The position numbers and the translations under genes were made by a program. Below, in pieces: positions 16,180-24,664 of a stretch of 28,895 bases of DNA; positions within the stretch are counted from its first letter, which is position 1; each line of letters opens with the position of its first letter. This DNA is from Chloroflexota bacterium (GTDB lineage Bacteria > Chloroflexota > Limnocylindria > Limnocylindrales > CSP1-4). The DNA lies in the NCBI GenBank assembly GCA_021812735.1, contig JAKAMV010000022.1, forward strand, positions 1-28,895, read 5' to 3'. The notes beneath the pieces are model-generated. The model was not told the DNA's origin. It saw nothing but the letters and a program-made list of their open reading frames with translations, and made no database searches.

Positions 16180-17226
16180 CTAGATCCGGGGGTCGAGCCA
16201 GGCGTGGAGCAGGTCCACGACCAGGTTGATGGCGACGTACAGGACGGTGACCACGAGCGTCGTCGCCACCACGACCGGGAAGTCGAGGTTGGAGACGGCC
16301 GCAGCCGTGTAGGCGCCCACGCCAGGCCAGGAGAAGATGACCTCGACCAGGAACGCGCCGGTGATCGAGTAGGCGAACGACAGGCCCAGGACGGTGATCG
16401 TCGGCAGGATGGCGTTGCGGAGCGCGTAGCGGAACAGGATCGCCCGTTCGCTGATCCCGAGCGCCCGGGCGGACAGGATGTAGCGCTCGGCGAGCACCTC
16501 GGCCATCGCCGCGCGCGTCATCCGGATGGCGATCCCGGCCGGGTAGGTCGCGAGGACGAGGACCGGCATCACCAGGTGGAGCGCCACGTCGCGGAACGCC
16601 GCCCAGTTGCCGGCCAGCGCGGTGTCCAGCAGGTAGAAGCCCGTCACGGGGTGGACGGGGCTGTTGAGCGCGATCGCATCGCTCACCCGGCCGCTGAGCG
16701 GCAGCCAGCCCAACTGCTTGAAGAACAGCAGCTGGAGCAGCAGCGCCAGCCAGAACGTGGGGAGCGACACGCTCGTGACCGAGAGGAGCCGCGCCGCCTG
16801 GTCGAGGATGGAGCCCGGTCGGGCGGCGGCCAGGACGCCGACCGGGATGCCGACGGCGAAGGCGAGGATCGTGGCCAGGATGAGCGGTTCAAGCGTGGCC
16901 GGCAGCATCGTCGCGAGGTCCGACGCGATGTCGCGCTTTGACGCGAAGGAGACGCCGAGATCGCCATGGAGCAGCTGGCCGAGATAGCTCAGGTACTGCT
17001 CGTAGAGCGGCCGATCGAGGCCCAGCCGTGCACGGGCGGTGGCGATCTGGTCGAGAGTCGCCCGCGGTCCCGCCCAGGTGGCCGCCGGGTCGGACGGCAC
17101 CAGCCGCGTGATCAGGAACGTGATCGTCACCGAGCCCAGGACCACCAGTAGCGCGAGGCCGAGGCGACGGATGGCGAACCGGGCTCGCGGCCCCGGCCGC
17201 GGAAGGCCGCGGACCGCGAGACCCAT
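16180..17226 (-). CDS. Peptide-type ABC transporter permease, DppB/OppB-like
   Basis: 348 residues. The first helix is near 20-40 (RRLGLALLVVLGSVTITFLI), followed by the DppB motif LVPSDPA, the periplasmic LGLDRPLYEQYLSYL and GDLGVSF, four or five more helices and the coupling loop SARALGISERAILFRYALRNAILP, all classic for this family. It ends with VDLLHAWLDPRI. It forms the membrane channel with the DppC-like protein. ATG 17226 lies 44 bases after the stop of the binding-protein gene; the ribosome site is weak. Confidence 0.93.
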   Translation of the reverse strand: MGLAVRGLPRPGPRARFAIRRLGLALLVVLGSVTITFLITRLVPSDPAATWAGPRATLDQIATARARLGLDRPLYEQYLSYLGQLLHGDLGVSFASKRDIASDLATMLPATLEPLILATILAFAVGIPVGVLAAARPGSILDQAARLLSVTSVSLPTFWLALLLQLLFFKQLGWLPLSGRVSDAIALNSPVHPVTGFYLLDTALAGNWAAFRDVALHLVMPVLVLATYPAGIAIRMTRAAMAEVLAERYILSARALGISERAILFRYALRNAILPTITVLGLSFAYSITGAFLVEVIFSWPGVGAYTAAAVSNLDFPVVVATTLVVTVLYVAINLVVDLLHAWLDPRI

Positions 17227-17270
17227 GGTTCGCTCGAGACCTGATGACAGACCCGGGGGAGGAAGGGCCG

Positions 17271-18938
17271 TCAGCGGCTCACGGTGTAGGCGAACAGAAC
17301 ATGCGGGTAGGCGGGGTTGTCCACGAACCCCTGGAGGCTCGACCGGATGACGTGGATGTTCTGGAGGTCGTAGACGAAGATCGCGGCCGCATCGTTGACG
17401 AGCATCGTGTCGGCCTGGACGAACTTGGCCATCGCGCCCGCCCGGTCGGAGGAGAGCTGAGTGTTGGCCTGGTCGATGAGGGTGTCATAGGCCGGGTTGT
17501 TGTAGTAGCCCAAGTTGAAGTTCGGCGACTTCTCTGAGTGGAACAGGTTGAACATGAAGTCGTACGGCGTCGCGTAGGTGGGCCACCAGTAGAACATGAA
17601 CCCATCCTGTGCCTTGTTCGGGTCGCCCTTGGCCAGGCTCCACTGCGCCTCCCAGGCCATCGAGCGGACTTCCAAGTTCACACCGATCTTGGCCAGGTCT
17701 GCGGCCCACAACTCGCCGGCCTGCTGCTCCTGCGTGTCGCCGGCGGTGAACGTCATGACCAAGTTGAGGCCGCCGTTCGCATAGCCGGCCTGTGCCAGGA
17801 GCGACTTCGCCTGGTCGAGGCTGAACGAGGCCTGGGGCACTTGGTCCACCCCGTCGAGCAGGCTCGCAGGGACGGCACCGCGCGACTGGGTCGCGTAGCC
17901 CGCCATCGTGCCCTGGATGACGTCCTGATACGGGAACGACGCGGCGAGCGCCTGGCGCACCTGGAGATTGCTCGTCGGTGACTTGACCGTGTTGAGCAGG
18001 ATCATCATGTTCTGGTAGGAGGGGTTGGCGACGACCTTGACATCCGGGTTCGCGGACAGCGTCGAGAGGTTGTCGGTCGGAATGGTGAAGGTGTAGTCGG
18101 CATCGCCCGACTCGATCATCTGCTGTCGGGCCGCAGCGTCCTGGACCACCTTGAGGATCACGGTGTCGAACTGGCCGGGCTTCCAGCCGCCCCAGTAGCC
18201 GTCGAACTTCTTGAGGATCGCGCGCTGGTCCTTCTCGTAGCTGTCGAGCATGTACGGACCCGAGCCGGCGTCATGGCCCGCGTTGAACCAGGCGTTGTCC
18301 TTCCCCTCGGCCGTCGTCGGGCTCATGATCCAGGCGGCGTAGCCGGACGAGACGATCAGGTCCATCGGGGCCTTGTACTTGAGCGTGAACACGACCGTGA
18401 GGTCGTCCGGCGCGCTGATCGAGCTGACCGGATCCCAGATGAAGGCGCCGCCCTGGCCAAGCTTCATCGTCCGCTCGATCGACCACTTGACGGCCGCCGC
18501 GTTGACCGGGGTGCCGTCGTGGAACTTGACGTTGGGGCGGAGGTGGAACGTCCATGTCAGCCCATCTGTGCTCTGCGACCAGTCCGTGGCCAGGAGCGGC
18601 TGGATCTGCGGGTTGGAGCCTGGCGGCGCGTAGCGCGTCAGCGTCTCGTAGAGGTTGGACACGACCGCGCTGTCATCCGAGAAGCCGGTGCTCGGGTCGA
18701 GGTCGGGGAACGTCGTGGGGCTCGCGTACACGAGCACCTGGGGGCCGGAGGCGGACGGTGACGCCTGTGCCGTGGACTGCGGCACGCCAGAGGCAGCGGC
18801 CGCGACAGTCTGGCTCGGGGCGGCGCCCGAGGAGGCCACCGCGGCTGCCGAGGGCTGGCTCCCACCGGTGCAGCCAGCCAGCACGACAACCGTCGCCAGC
18901 GTGAGCATGCCGCGGACAGTGAGGCGATGGGTGAGCAT
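17271..18938 (-). CDS. Lipoprotein peptide-type ABC substrate-binding protein (SBP_bac_5)
   Basis: 555 residues. A lipoprotein signal is clear: a basic start, a hydrophobic stretch and lipobox LAGC with C23, then an Ala/Ser/Thr/Gln linker to about 70. The mature part is a family 5 extracellular solute-binding protein (DppA/OppA type): YASPTTFPDLDPSTGFSDD, TDWSQSTDGLTWTFHLRPNVKFHDGTPVNA, and AVKWSIER. It captures substrate outside the membrane and delivers it to the B/C permeases encoded next. Family 5 proteins bind peptides, nickel, glutathione, opines and other compounds, so the ligand is open. Ribosome site GAGGA is 6 bases before ATG 18938. It is the first gene after the strong promoter at 18981-19009. 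Confidence 0.93.
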   Translation of the reverse strand: MLTHRLTVRGMLTLATVVVLAGCTGGSQPSAAAVASSGAAPSQTVAAAASGVPQSTAQASPSASGPQVLVYASPTTFPDLDPSTGFSDDSAVVSNLYETLTRYAPPGSNPQIQPLLATDWSQSTDGLTWTFHLRPNVKFHDGTPVNAAAVKWSIERTMKLGQGGAFIWDPVSSISAPDDLTVVFTLKYKAPMDLIVSSGYAAWIMSPTTAEGKDNAWFNAGHDAGSGPYMLDSYEKDQRAILKKFDGYWGGWKPGQFDTVILKVVQDAAARQQMIESGDADYTFTIPTDNLSTLSANPDVKVVANPSYQNMMILLNTVKSPTSNLQVRQALAASFPYQDVIQGTMAGYATQSRGAVPASLLDGVDQVPQASFSLDQAKSLLAQAGYANGGLNLVMTFTAGDTQEQQAGELWAADLAKIGVNLEVRSMAWEAQWSLAKGDPNKAQDGFMFYWWPTYATPYDFMFNLFHSEKSPNFNLGYYNNPAYDTLIDQANTQLSSDRAGAMAKFVQADTMLVNDAAAIFVYDLQNIHVIRSSLQGFVDNPAYPHVLFAYTVSR

Positions 18939-18980
18939 GGCAGTTCCTCGAGCGTGGCCGCCGTGACCTAATGGGTCGCA

Positions 18981-19009
18981 AATGTACGTACAACTTCGTC
19001 GTGTGTCAA
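18981..19009 (-). promoter_or_regulatory. Promoter of the module A operon
   Basis: On the minus strand a perfect -35 TTGACA (19004-19009) is followed by exactly 17 bases and a -10 TACATT (18981-18986). The predicted start of transcription is near 18974, giving a leader of about 36 bases with a GAGGA ribosome site before ATG 18938. This is the clearest sigma-70-type promoter in the window. Confidence 0.75.
18983..18992. promoter_or_regulatory. Palindromic operator TGTACGTACA, probable GntR site
   Basis: A perfect 10-bp palindrome covers four bases of the -10 box and the adjoining spacer of the operon promoter. GntR-family repressors of the HutC type bind short palindromes containing GT...TA...AC-like halves, and a HutC-type gene starts 139 bases away in the opposite direction. 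Binding here would block RNA polymerase directly. The protein-site link is inferred. Confidence 0.6.
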
Positions 19010-19130
19010 CCTGTAGTCTGTGGCGATCGTGCTGCTGAGACTGGGCTCAGATGGCCCTTCGCGACCCACACGCCACTGGTCGCCATTGGCGAGTCCCGCG
19101 TCATGAATCCATCAAGAGGACGGCTCCCCG

Positions 19131-19847
19131 ATGTGCCCTAGCCCGATGCCGCTCCACCACCAGCTGCGGGAGACGCTGCTCAACCGCATCCTTCGCGGCG
19201 AGTGGCGCCCGGGCGAGGCCATGCCCACCGAGCACGAGCTGGCGACGGAGTACGGCGTGAGCCGCCAGACCATCCGCGAGGCGATCCGGGCACTGCGCTA
19301 CGAGGGCGTCGTCGAGGCGCGCCGCGGGTCGGGCACCTACGTGCGGGAGCCGGCCGAGGGCGGCCCGGTGTCGCTGGTCCGGGGCCGGCGGACAGTCGTG
19401 CAGGAGGGCACGGCCCCATGGTCGACCCGGCTGATCCGGCGGGAGCGGCGCGCCGTCGGCGAGGCGGAGGCCTCGCTCGAGGTGCCCGTCGGCACGCCGG
19501 TCGAGCTCACCGAGAAGCTGCGCCTCCGTGGGGGACAGCCCTTCTGCCTCACCTACTCGTTCTGTCTCGCCGTGGATGGCGCCGCCCGGTCCCCGCGACG
19601 CGGTGACGGTCTGCTCACGATCCTGGCCACGGTCCTCCACCCCTACGAGGCCCGGCTCCTGGAGGACTCGCCCCACACCGCCGCGCTCCAGCTGGAGATG
19701 CTCCAGCGTGACACCGAAGGCCGCCCCGTGTCCTTCCACCGGATCGTGGTGCCGAACGCGAACCTGCGCGTGGACGATCGGCTCGGCTCAGACGAGGTCC
19801 GGCGCCTCGGGTCTCTGTTTGACGTCGCCGGCCTGGAGGAGAACTAG
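19131..19847 (+). CDS. GntR-family regulator, HutC/UTRA type
   Basis: 238 residues. The N-terminal winged helix-turn-helix is plain: LHHQLRETLLNRILRGEW, PTEHELATEYGVSRQTIREAI and GVVEARRGSGTYV (about 8-72). The C-terminal UTRA ligand domain spans about 95-232, with VPVGTPVELTEKLRLRGGQPFCL as its usual start. It probably represses the divergent transport and catabolic operon until a small ligand binds. ATG 19131 is preceded by GAGGA 10 bases upstream; ATG 19146 is a weaker choice. The shared upstream region holds TGTACGTACA. A plus-strand TAGTCT at 19014 is a weak -10 candidate. It converges on the TauE-like gene with 48 bases between and no evident terminator. Confidence 0.9.
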   Translation: MCPSPMPLHHQLRETLLNRILRGEWRPGEAMPTEHELATEYGVSRQTIREAIRALRYEGVVEARRGSGTYVREPAEGGPVSLVRGRRTVVQEGTAPWSTRLIRRERRAVGEAEASLEVPVGTPVELTEKLRLRGGQPFCLTYSFCLAVDGAARSPRRGDGLLTILATVLHPYEARLLEDSPHTAALQLEMLQRDTEGRPVSFHRIVVPNANLRVDDRLGSDEVRRLGSLFDVAGLEEN

Positions 19848-19895
19848 GGATCGCCGGCTCGGACGTGTGAGGTCGGACGGTCGATGCCAAGTCGG

Positions 19896-20648
19896 TCAGC
19901 CGATGAGGAGCCGTGCGGAGACGACGAGGCCAACAGTGACGACCGCAGCGCGCAGGAGCGGCGGGGGCATGCGGCGACCGACGACCGCCCCCACCTGGCC
20001 CCCGACCATCGACCCGAGTGCGATGAGCAGCGCGACGCGCCAGTCGACTGGCGCGACGAGGAGGAAGACTGCGGCCGCGAGGGCGTTGACGGCGAGCGCG
20101 AGCAGGTTCTTCAGCCCGTTGAGACGCTGGAGACTGTCGGGCACGAAGACGGCGAGGAACGCCATGAACAGCACGCTCTGCGCCGCCCCGAAGTAGCCGC
20201 CGTAGATCGCCGTCAGGAATACCGCGGCGACGAGCAGCCGCGATTGCCCCGCCCCGTCCGGACGGTGGCGGAGGACGAGCCGACTGAGACGCGGCTGAGC
20301 GGCCATGAGGATGCTCGCAGCCAGGACGAGGAACGGGACGACCCGGGAGAACGTGGACGACGGGAGGGCAAGGAGGAGGACGGCTCCGACCAGTGCGCCG
20401 GCCAGGGCGGCTGCCCCGAGTCGGGCTGCACGGGGCCGCTGCCCGGCGAGTTCCCGCCGGTACCCGAGGACTCCGCTCGCCGATCCGGGGACGAGGCCCA
20501 CGGTGTTGCTGACGTTGGCCACGAGTGGCGGGAAGCCGAAGAAGAGGAGCGTCGGGAACGTGACGAGCGATCCCGAGCCGACGACGGTGTTGATGAGGCC
20601 GGCAGCCGCGCCGGCTGCCGTGATGGCGACGATCTCGACGCCGGTCAC
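19896..20648 (-). CDS. TauE/SafE family membrane permease
   Basis: 250 residues from GTG 20648. N-terminal family motif: GLINTVVGSGSLVTFPTLL then ANVSNTVGLVPGSASG; about seven or eight hydrophobic segments follow, with the second repeat of the motif near YGGYFGAAQSVLF. TauE/SafE proteins export sulfite, sulfoacetate or other small anions in some organisms; many members are of unknown substrate. The start overlaps the TGA of the upstream M20 gene (GTGA, 20645-20648), which supports it over the longer frame from 20774. It is the last gene of module B. Co-expression with amide hydrolases suggests export of a by-product, inferred only. Confidence 0.85.
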   Translation of the reverse strand: MTGVEIVAITAAGAAAGLINTVVGSGSLVTFPTLLFFGFPPLVANVSNTVGLVPGSASGVLGYRRELAGQRPRAARLGAAALAGALVGAVLLLALPSSTFSRVVPFLVLAASILMAAQPRLSRLVLRHRPDGAGQSRLLVAAVFLTAIYGGYFGAAQSVLFMAFLAVFVPDSLQRLNGLKNLLALAVNALAAAVFLLVAPVDWRVALLIALGSMVGGQVGAVVGRRMPPPLLRAAVVTVGLVVSARLLIG

Positions 20649-22084
20649 GTCGCAGCCTGCGGGGCGTGTCCCGGCGCCCACGGCCGGGTGCCGGTTCCGC
20701 TCGTCGCGGCCAGCTCGTCCCAGAGGCGGGCGACCGTCCGAATCCCGAGCTCGTAGTTGGACAGGCTCATCCACTCGTTGGGTGCGTGGGACTGGTCGTC
20801 CGGCGGGCCGAAGCCGAGCAGGAGGACCGGCACGCCGAGGACCGTCTCGAGACTGGCGCAGACGGGGATCGAGACCCCTTCGCGGGCATAGACGGGCCGG
20901 ACCCCGAACGTCCTCTCGATGGCCCGCGCGGCCGCCTGCGTTGCGGGATGGTCCAGCGGCGTGCGGGTCGGCAGGCCGGCTCCCAGCAGGGTGACGTCGA
21001 CGCGGACCGTCCGGGGGGCGAGCGCCTCAACGTATGCGCGAAGCTGGTCGAAGACCCTGCGGGGATCCTGGTTCGGGACGAGGCGACAGCCGACCTTCGC
21101 GTGGGCATCGCTCGGGATGATCGTCTTCGCACCGGCGCCCTGGAAGCCCGCCCACATGCCGCTCACGTCGAGCGTCGGCCGCGCGCCGCGACGCTCGAGC
21201 GTCGTGTAGCCGGGCTCTCCCCCAAGGCTCGGCACCCCGAGCGCCTCGCGGTACGCCTGCTCGTCGAACGGGAGGTCGGCGAGGGCGGCCCGCTCCGCGT
21301 CGGACAGCGGCACCACGTCGTCGTAGAAGCCCGGGATTCGGACGACGCCGTCCAGTCCCTTCAGCGCCGCGATGATGCCGGCAAGCACGTTCGCCGGATT
21401 GTCGACGGTTCCCCCGTAACTGCCAGAGTGGAGGTCCATCGCGCTGCCGGAGACGTCGATCTGCGCGTAGAGGATGCCCCGGAGTCCCACCGTGATCGTC
21501 GGGAGGTTCCCGTCGAAGAACCGCGAGTCGGACACGACGGCGAGATCCGCGGCGAGTCGGGCCCGGTTGTCCACCAGCCACGCGTCGAAGTGGGGGGAGT
21601 TGTTCTCCTCCTCGCCCTCGACCACGACCTTCAGGTTGACCGGGAGTCGTCCGCGAGTGGCCAGGAGCGCCTCGAGCGCCCGCAGGTGGATGTCGACCTG
21701 GCCCTTGTCGTCGGAGGCGCCGCGGCCGAGGACCCGGCTCCCCTCCACGACCGGCTCGAACGGCGGCCGCGCCCAGAGGTCGATCGGATCGACCGGCTGG
21801 ACGTCGTAGTGGCCGTACACCAGGACCGTCGGGGCTCCGTCCGCATGAAGCCAGTCCCCGTACGCGATCGGATGGCCGCCTGTCTCCGCGACCTCGACGT
21901 GTTCGGCGCCCATGGACCGGAGTTGCCCGGCCACCCACTCGGCTGCGGACCGGCAGTCGGCGGCGTGCTCTGGGAGCGTCGAGATGCTCGGGATCCGGAG
22001 GAATGAGAGGTAGCTCGCCAGCCGCTGCTCCCGGCTGGCGTCGAGATACGCCTCGAGCTGCGATACGCCGCCGTCTCGCGTCAC
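20645..22084 (-). CDS. M20 family metallopeptidase/amidohydrolase, copy B
   Basis: 479 residues from GTG 22084. It is a close paralogue of the protein at 7046-8425, collinear almost end to end with long shared blocks (LRIPSISTL, GASDDKGQV, LLATRGRLPVNL). Ligand set intact: H92/D94 in GHYDVQPV, D125, E158-E160 in EGEEE, D186 in VSDSRFF and H433 in SHAPNE. It differs around the active site (EGEEENNSP against EGEEESSSE; LHSGSYGGTVDNP against VHSGSFGGAVQNP) and has a 20-residue Pro/Gly-rich C-terminal tail. It probably hydrolyses a related amide or dipeptide. No clear ribosome site; the start is set by similarity to copy A. It follows the dihydropyrimidinase-like gene by 46 bases and is coupled to TauE. 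Confidence 0.9.
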   Translation of the reverse strand: MTRDGGVSQLEAYLDASREQRLASYLSFLRIPSISTLPEHAADCRSAAEWVAGQLRSMGAEHVEVAETGGHPIAYGDWLHADGAPTVLVYGHYDVQPVDPIDLWARPPFEPVVEGSRVLGRGASDDKGQVDIHLRALEALLATRGRLPVNLKVVVEGEEENNSPHFDAWLVDNRARLAADLAVVSDSRFFDGNLPTITVGLRGILYAQIDVSGSAMDLHSGSYGGTVDNPANVLAGIIAALKGLDGVVRIPGFYDDVVPLSDAERAALADLPFDEQAYREALGVPSLGGEPGYTTLERRGARPTLDVSGMWAGFQGAGAKTIIPSDAHAKVGCRLVPNQDPRRVFDQLRAYVEALAPRTVRVDVTLLGAGLPTRTPLDHPATQAAARAIERTFGVRPVYAREGVSIPVCASLETVLGVPVLLLGFGPPDDQSHAPNEWMSLSNYELGIRTVARLWDELAATSGTGTRPWAPGHAPQAAT

Positions 22085-22130
22085 GTGGAGACGTCTGCCG
22101 TCGCGGGCGGACGCCGACCCGTGCGACCGC

Positions 22131-23504
22131 TCACGCCTGAGTCCGAGAACGGCGCAGGCTCAGCCCGCGACCGGGTCTGCTCAGCAGCTGGCCATCGCGG
22201 GCGATCACCTCGCCCCGCGAGACGGTCATCACCGGCCGGCCTGTGACCTCCAGGCCGTCGAACGGGTCATAGCCCGCGCGCGAGACCAAGGTGGACGCGT
22301 CGATCCGCTCCTTGGCCGCGGGGTCGAAGAGGACGAAGTCGGCGTCGCTGCCGATCGCGATCGCGCCCTTCCCCGGCGCCAGACCGAAGATCCTCGCCGC
22401 GTTGGTCGAGAAGGCCGCCACGAATGTGCTCAGCGAGATGCGGCCCTTGGAGACGCCCTCGGAGAAGACGACCCGCATCTCGGTCTCGAGACCCGGCACC
22501 CCGTAAGGAACGAGTCGGAAGTCGCGGCTGCCGACCGCCTTCTGCGCGACGCTCCAGGAGGTGTTGTCGCTGCCGATCGTCTGGATCTCGCCGTTCCGAA
22601 GCCCCGCCCAGAGGGCCTCCTGATCCATCGCCGACCGCAGGGGCGGCGCACCGATGACTTTGGCTGCCTCGACCCCGCCGACAGCGTATCGCTCGTCCGT
22701 GAGGGCAAGGTAGATGGGGCGTGTTTCGGCCCAGGCGCGAACCCCGCGAGCCCGCCCAGCCGTGATGGCCGCCAGCGCCTCTGCCGCCGACACGTGGACG
22801 ACGTAGATCTCCGCGCCGGTGAAGGCGGCGTAGTCGATGACCCGGCGGGTGGCCTCGGTCTCGGCGATCGCCGGCCGGCTCTCTGCGAAGAAGCGGGGGT
22901 CGAGCCGCCCAGCAGCGGCCATCTCTGATGCCCGGGCGTCGAGCAGGTCGCCATTCTCGGCGTGGACGTTGACGAGCATGCCCGCGTCGCGGGCGGCACG
23001 GAGCACGCGCAGGAGTTGGCGATCCCCGAGCACGAACTCGTTGATGAGGAACACCTTGATGCTCGGATAGCCCGCCTCGATCGCAGCAGGAAACTCGGCC
23101 AGCAGCTCCTCGGTCACTTCGCCGAGCACGACGTGGAAGGCGTAGTCGATGTGCGCCTTGTCGGCGGCCTTTGCCCCCCAGAGCGCGATCACCTCGGCGA
23201 TAGACTGCCCGGGAACCTGCCAGGCGTAGTCGATGATCGTGGTGATCCCTCCCCGCGCCGCCGCCGCGGTCCCCGACTCGAAGTCGTCGGCCGTCGTCGC
23301 GTCTCCCACCGGTGCATCGAGATGCGTGTGCGGATCGATCCCGCCGGGCAGCACGAGAAGGTGTCGCGCGTCGATCTCGACCGCGCCGCCGCTGAGCGAG
23401 CTCGCGATGGCGACAACGCGGCCGCCCCGGACGCCCACGTCGGCGGCGTAGGTCCCGGACGAGGTGGCAATGGTTCCGTTTCGTACGATCAGGTCGAAGT
23501 CCAC
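22131..23504 (-). CDS. Dihydropyrimidinase/hydantoinase-like cyclic amidohydrolase
   Basis: 457 residues from GTG 23504. The two-metal site is complete: H59 and H61 in DPHTHLD, bridging K150 in PSIKVF, H181 in VHAEN, H237 in VVHVSA and D313 in IGSDN, matching the D-hydantoinase numbering almost exactly. The family opens hydantoins, dihydropyrimidines or allantoin. However, the substrate-contact Tyr that normally follows the Lys (KVFMAY) is Asn155 here, the Ser of the usual SPPLR is Ala (GAPPLR), and the His of GSDH is Asn. The substrate may therefore be atypical. GTG 23504 has GAGG 5-6 bases upstream; GTG 23540 has none. It lies between the FCD-type regulator and M20 copy B. Confidence 0.87.
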   Translation of the reverse strand: MDFDLIVRNGTIATSSGTYAADVGVRGGRVVAIASSLSGGAVEIDARHLLVLPGGIDPHTHLDAPVGDATTADDFESGTAAAARGGITTIIDYAWQVPGQSIAEVIALWGAKAADKAHIDYAFHVVLGEVTEELLAEFPAAIEAGYPSIKVFLINEFVLGDRQLLRVLRAARDAGMLVNVHAENGDLLDARASEMAAAGRLDPRFFAESRPAIAETEATRRVIDYAAFTGAEIYVVHVSAAEALAAITAGRARGVRAWAETRPIYLALTDERYAVGGVEAAKVIGAPPLRSAMDQEALWAGLRNGEIQTIGSDNTSWSVAQKAVGSRDFRLVPYGVPGLETEMRVVFSEGVSKGRISLSTFVAAFSTNAARIFGLAPGKGAIAIGSDADFVLFDPAAKERIDASTLVSRAGYDPFDGLEVTGRPVMTVSRGEVIARDGQLLSRPGRGLSLRRSRTQA

Positions 23505-23577
23505 TGGTGCCTCACGGATGCGTGACGGCCGGAGCCGCACGAGGATGGTCCGCCAAGGTCGCGCACGGCGCCGGTCG

Positions 23578-24276
23578 TCACTGCCCGCTGCCGATGACGC
23601 TGCGGATCCCGTCGAGCGTGCGGTTCATGTGGGCGACCGTCACCCGCTCCACCTCGGCCATGTGGCGAGCCTCGATCGCGCCTAGGAGGTCGAGGTGCTC
23701 CTGGGCGATCTCGGCGAGGCTCAGCACGCGCGAGATCGCCGGGATGACCACGACTCGCGCCCGTGACCGCAGCTCCTCGATCAGGTCGGTGAGGACCTGG
23801 TTGCCGCAGAGGCTCGTGAGCTGCCAGTGGAAGGCGTAGTCGGTCTCGACGAAGGCTCGGATGTCGCCGCGCTCGGCGGCCGCCATGATGGCCTCGGCGA
23901 GCTCGCGCGGCCCGGCGAGCTGCTCGGCCGTCACCGTCTCGGCGATCTGGACCATCGCTGGGATCTCAAGCAGGCGGCGGACCTGCATGGCCTGGAGCAG
24001 GTACTCCATGGACGGCGCCACAACCTGGAAGCCGCGGTTGGCGAGTGCCACCACGAGGCCCTGCCGGACCAGGTCCAGGACGGCCTCGCGCACCGGCGTG
24101 GGCGAAACGCCGAACTGCGCAGCCAGGACGGGAACGCTGAACTCGCGACCGGGCGGCAGTTCGCCGATGAAGATCGACCACCGGAGCGCGGTGACGACCT
24201 GCTCGCGCAGGCTCCTGCCTTTGACAGGCTTTGCGCCGGATGGGCCGAGACCGGCCGTTGACTCCCGCTCGATCAT
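23578..24276 (-). CDS. GntR-family regulator, FadR/FCD type
   Basis: 232 residues. Winged helix-turn-helix at about 20-86 (SLREQVVTALRWSIFIGELPPG, VLAAQFGVSPTPVREAV, GFQVV). The all-helical FCD domain (about 92-222) has the full metal-binding set: D146 and H150 in DYAFH, H194 in QEHLDLL and H216 in VAHMNRT. Such regulators sense small carboxylates or amino-acid-like compounds. The start at ATG 24276 has AGGGGG upstream. It sits inside module B, 37 bases after the ABM gene and 73 bases before the hydantoinase-like gene, so it probably regulates the operon it belongs to. Its operator may be the AT-rich region at 28464-28491. Confidence 0.9.
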   Translation of the reverse strand: MIERESTAGLGPSGAKPVKGRSLREQVVTALRWSIFIGELPPGREFSVPVLAAQFGVSPTPVREAVLDLVRQGLVVALANRGFQVVAPSMEYLLQAMQVRRLLEIPAMVQIAETVTAEQLAGPRELAEAIMAAAERGDIRAFVETDYAFHWQLTSLCGNQVLTDLIEELRSRARVVVIPAISRVLSLAEIAQEHLDLLGAIEARHMAEVERVTVAHMNRTLDGIRSVIGSGQ

Positions 24277-24313
24277 GCAACCCCCTAGATCGGACCTGCT
24301 GCCCTCGACAACG

Positions 24314-24664
24314 TCACCGCCCCGCCATGGGGCCCGTGGGTGGCGTCGTGGCGACCGAACGGTGGATCACGCGCCACACCTCGCCCGGCGTGGACGGATC
24401 CCATGAGTCCGCCACCAGGGCGTGAAGCTCCTCGCTGCCGACACTGCGACTGGAGTCGTCCAGCCACCGCTGGTAGGCCGTCTCGTCGTCCCAGACGCCG
24501 ATCACGTGGGCACGGCACGGATTGCCGGCGTCGGCGGCGAGGTACAGGGAATGACAGCCCTCGGTCTGGATGGCCCGTTCGAAGATGCGGTGGTGCCGGA
24601 ACACCTCCTCAAGTCCCGCCATCGACCCGGGTCGCAGGTCGAAGGTCAGGCAGGACAGGATCAC
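24314..24664 (-). CDS. Antibiotic biosynthesis monooxygenase (ABM)-like small protein
   Basis: 116 residues from GTG 24664. The ferredoxin-like ABM/NIPSNAP pattern is suggested by FDLRPGSMAGLEEVFRHHRI, EGCHSLYLAAD, RAHVIGVWDDETAYQRWLDD. Members act as cofactor-free monooxygenases, isomerases or simply small dimeric binding proteins. The GTG shares bases with the TGA of hyuB (GTGA, 24661-24664), so it is translationally coupled to the hydantoinase genes and probably acts on the same pathway. The longer open frame upstream is a shadow of hyuB. Family assignment is by pattern only. Confidence 0.7.
   Translation of the reverse strand: MILSCLTFDLRPGSMAGLEEVFRHHRIFERAIQTEGCHSLYLAADAGNPCRAHVIGVWDDETAYQRWLDDSSRSVGSEELHALVADSWDPSTPGEVWRVIHRSVATTPPTGPMAGR

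Noticed and set aside
19848..19895. Terminator between the GntR gene and the TauE-like gene
   Set aside because: The 48-base convergent gap shows no convincing stem-loop or T-run.
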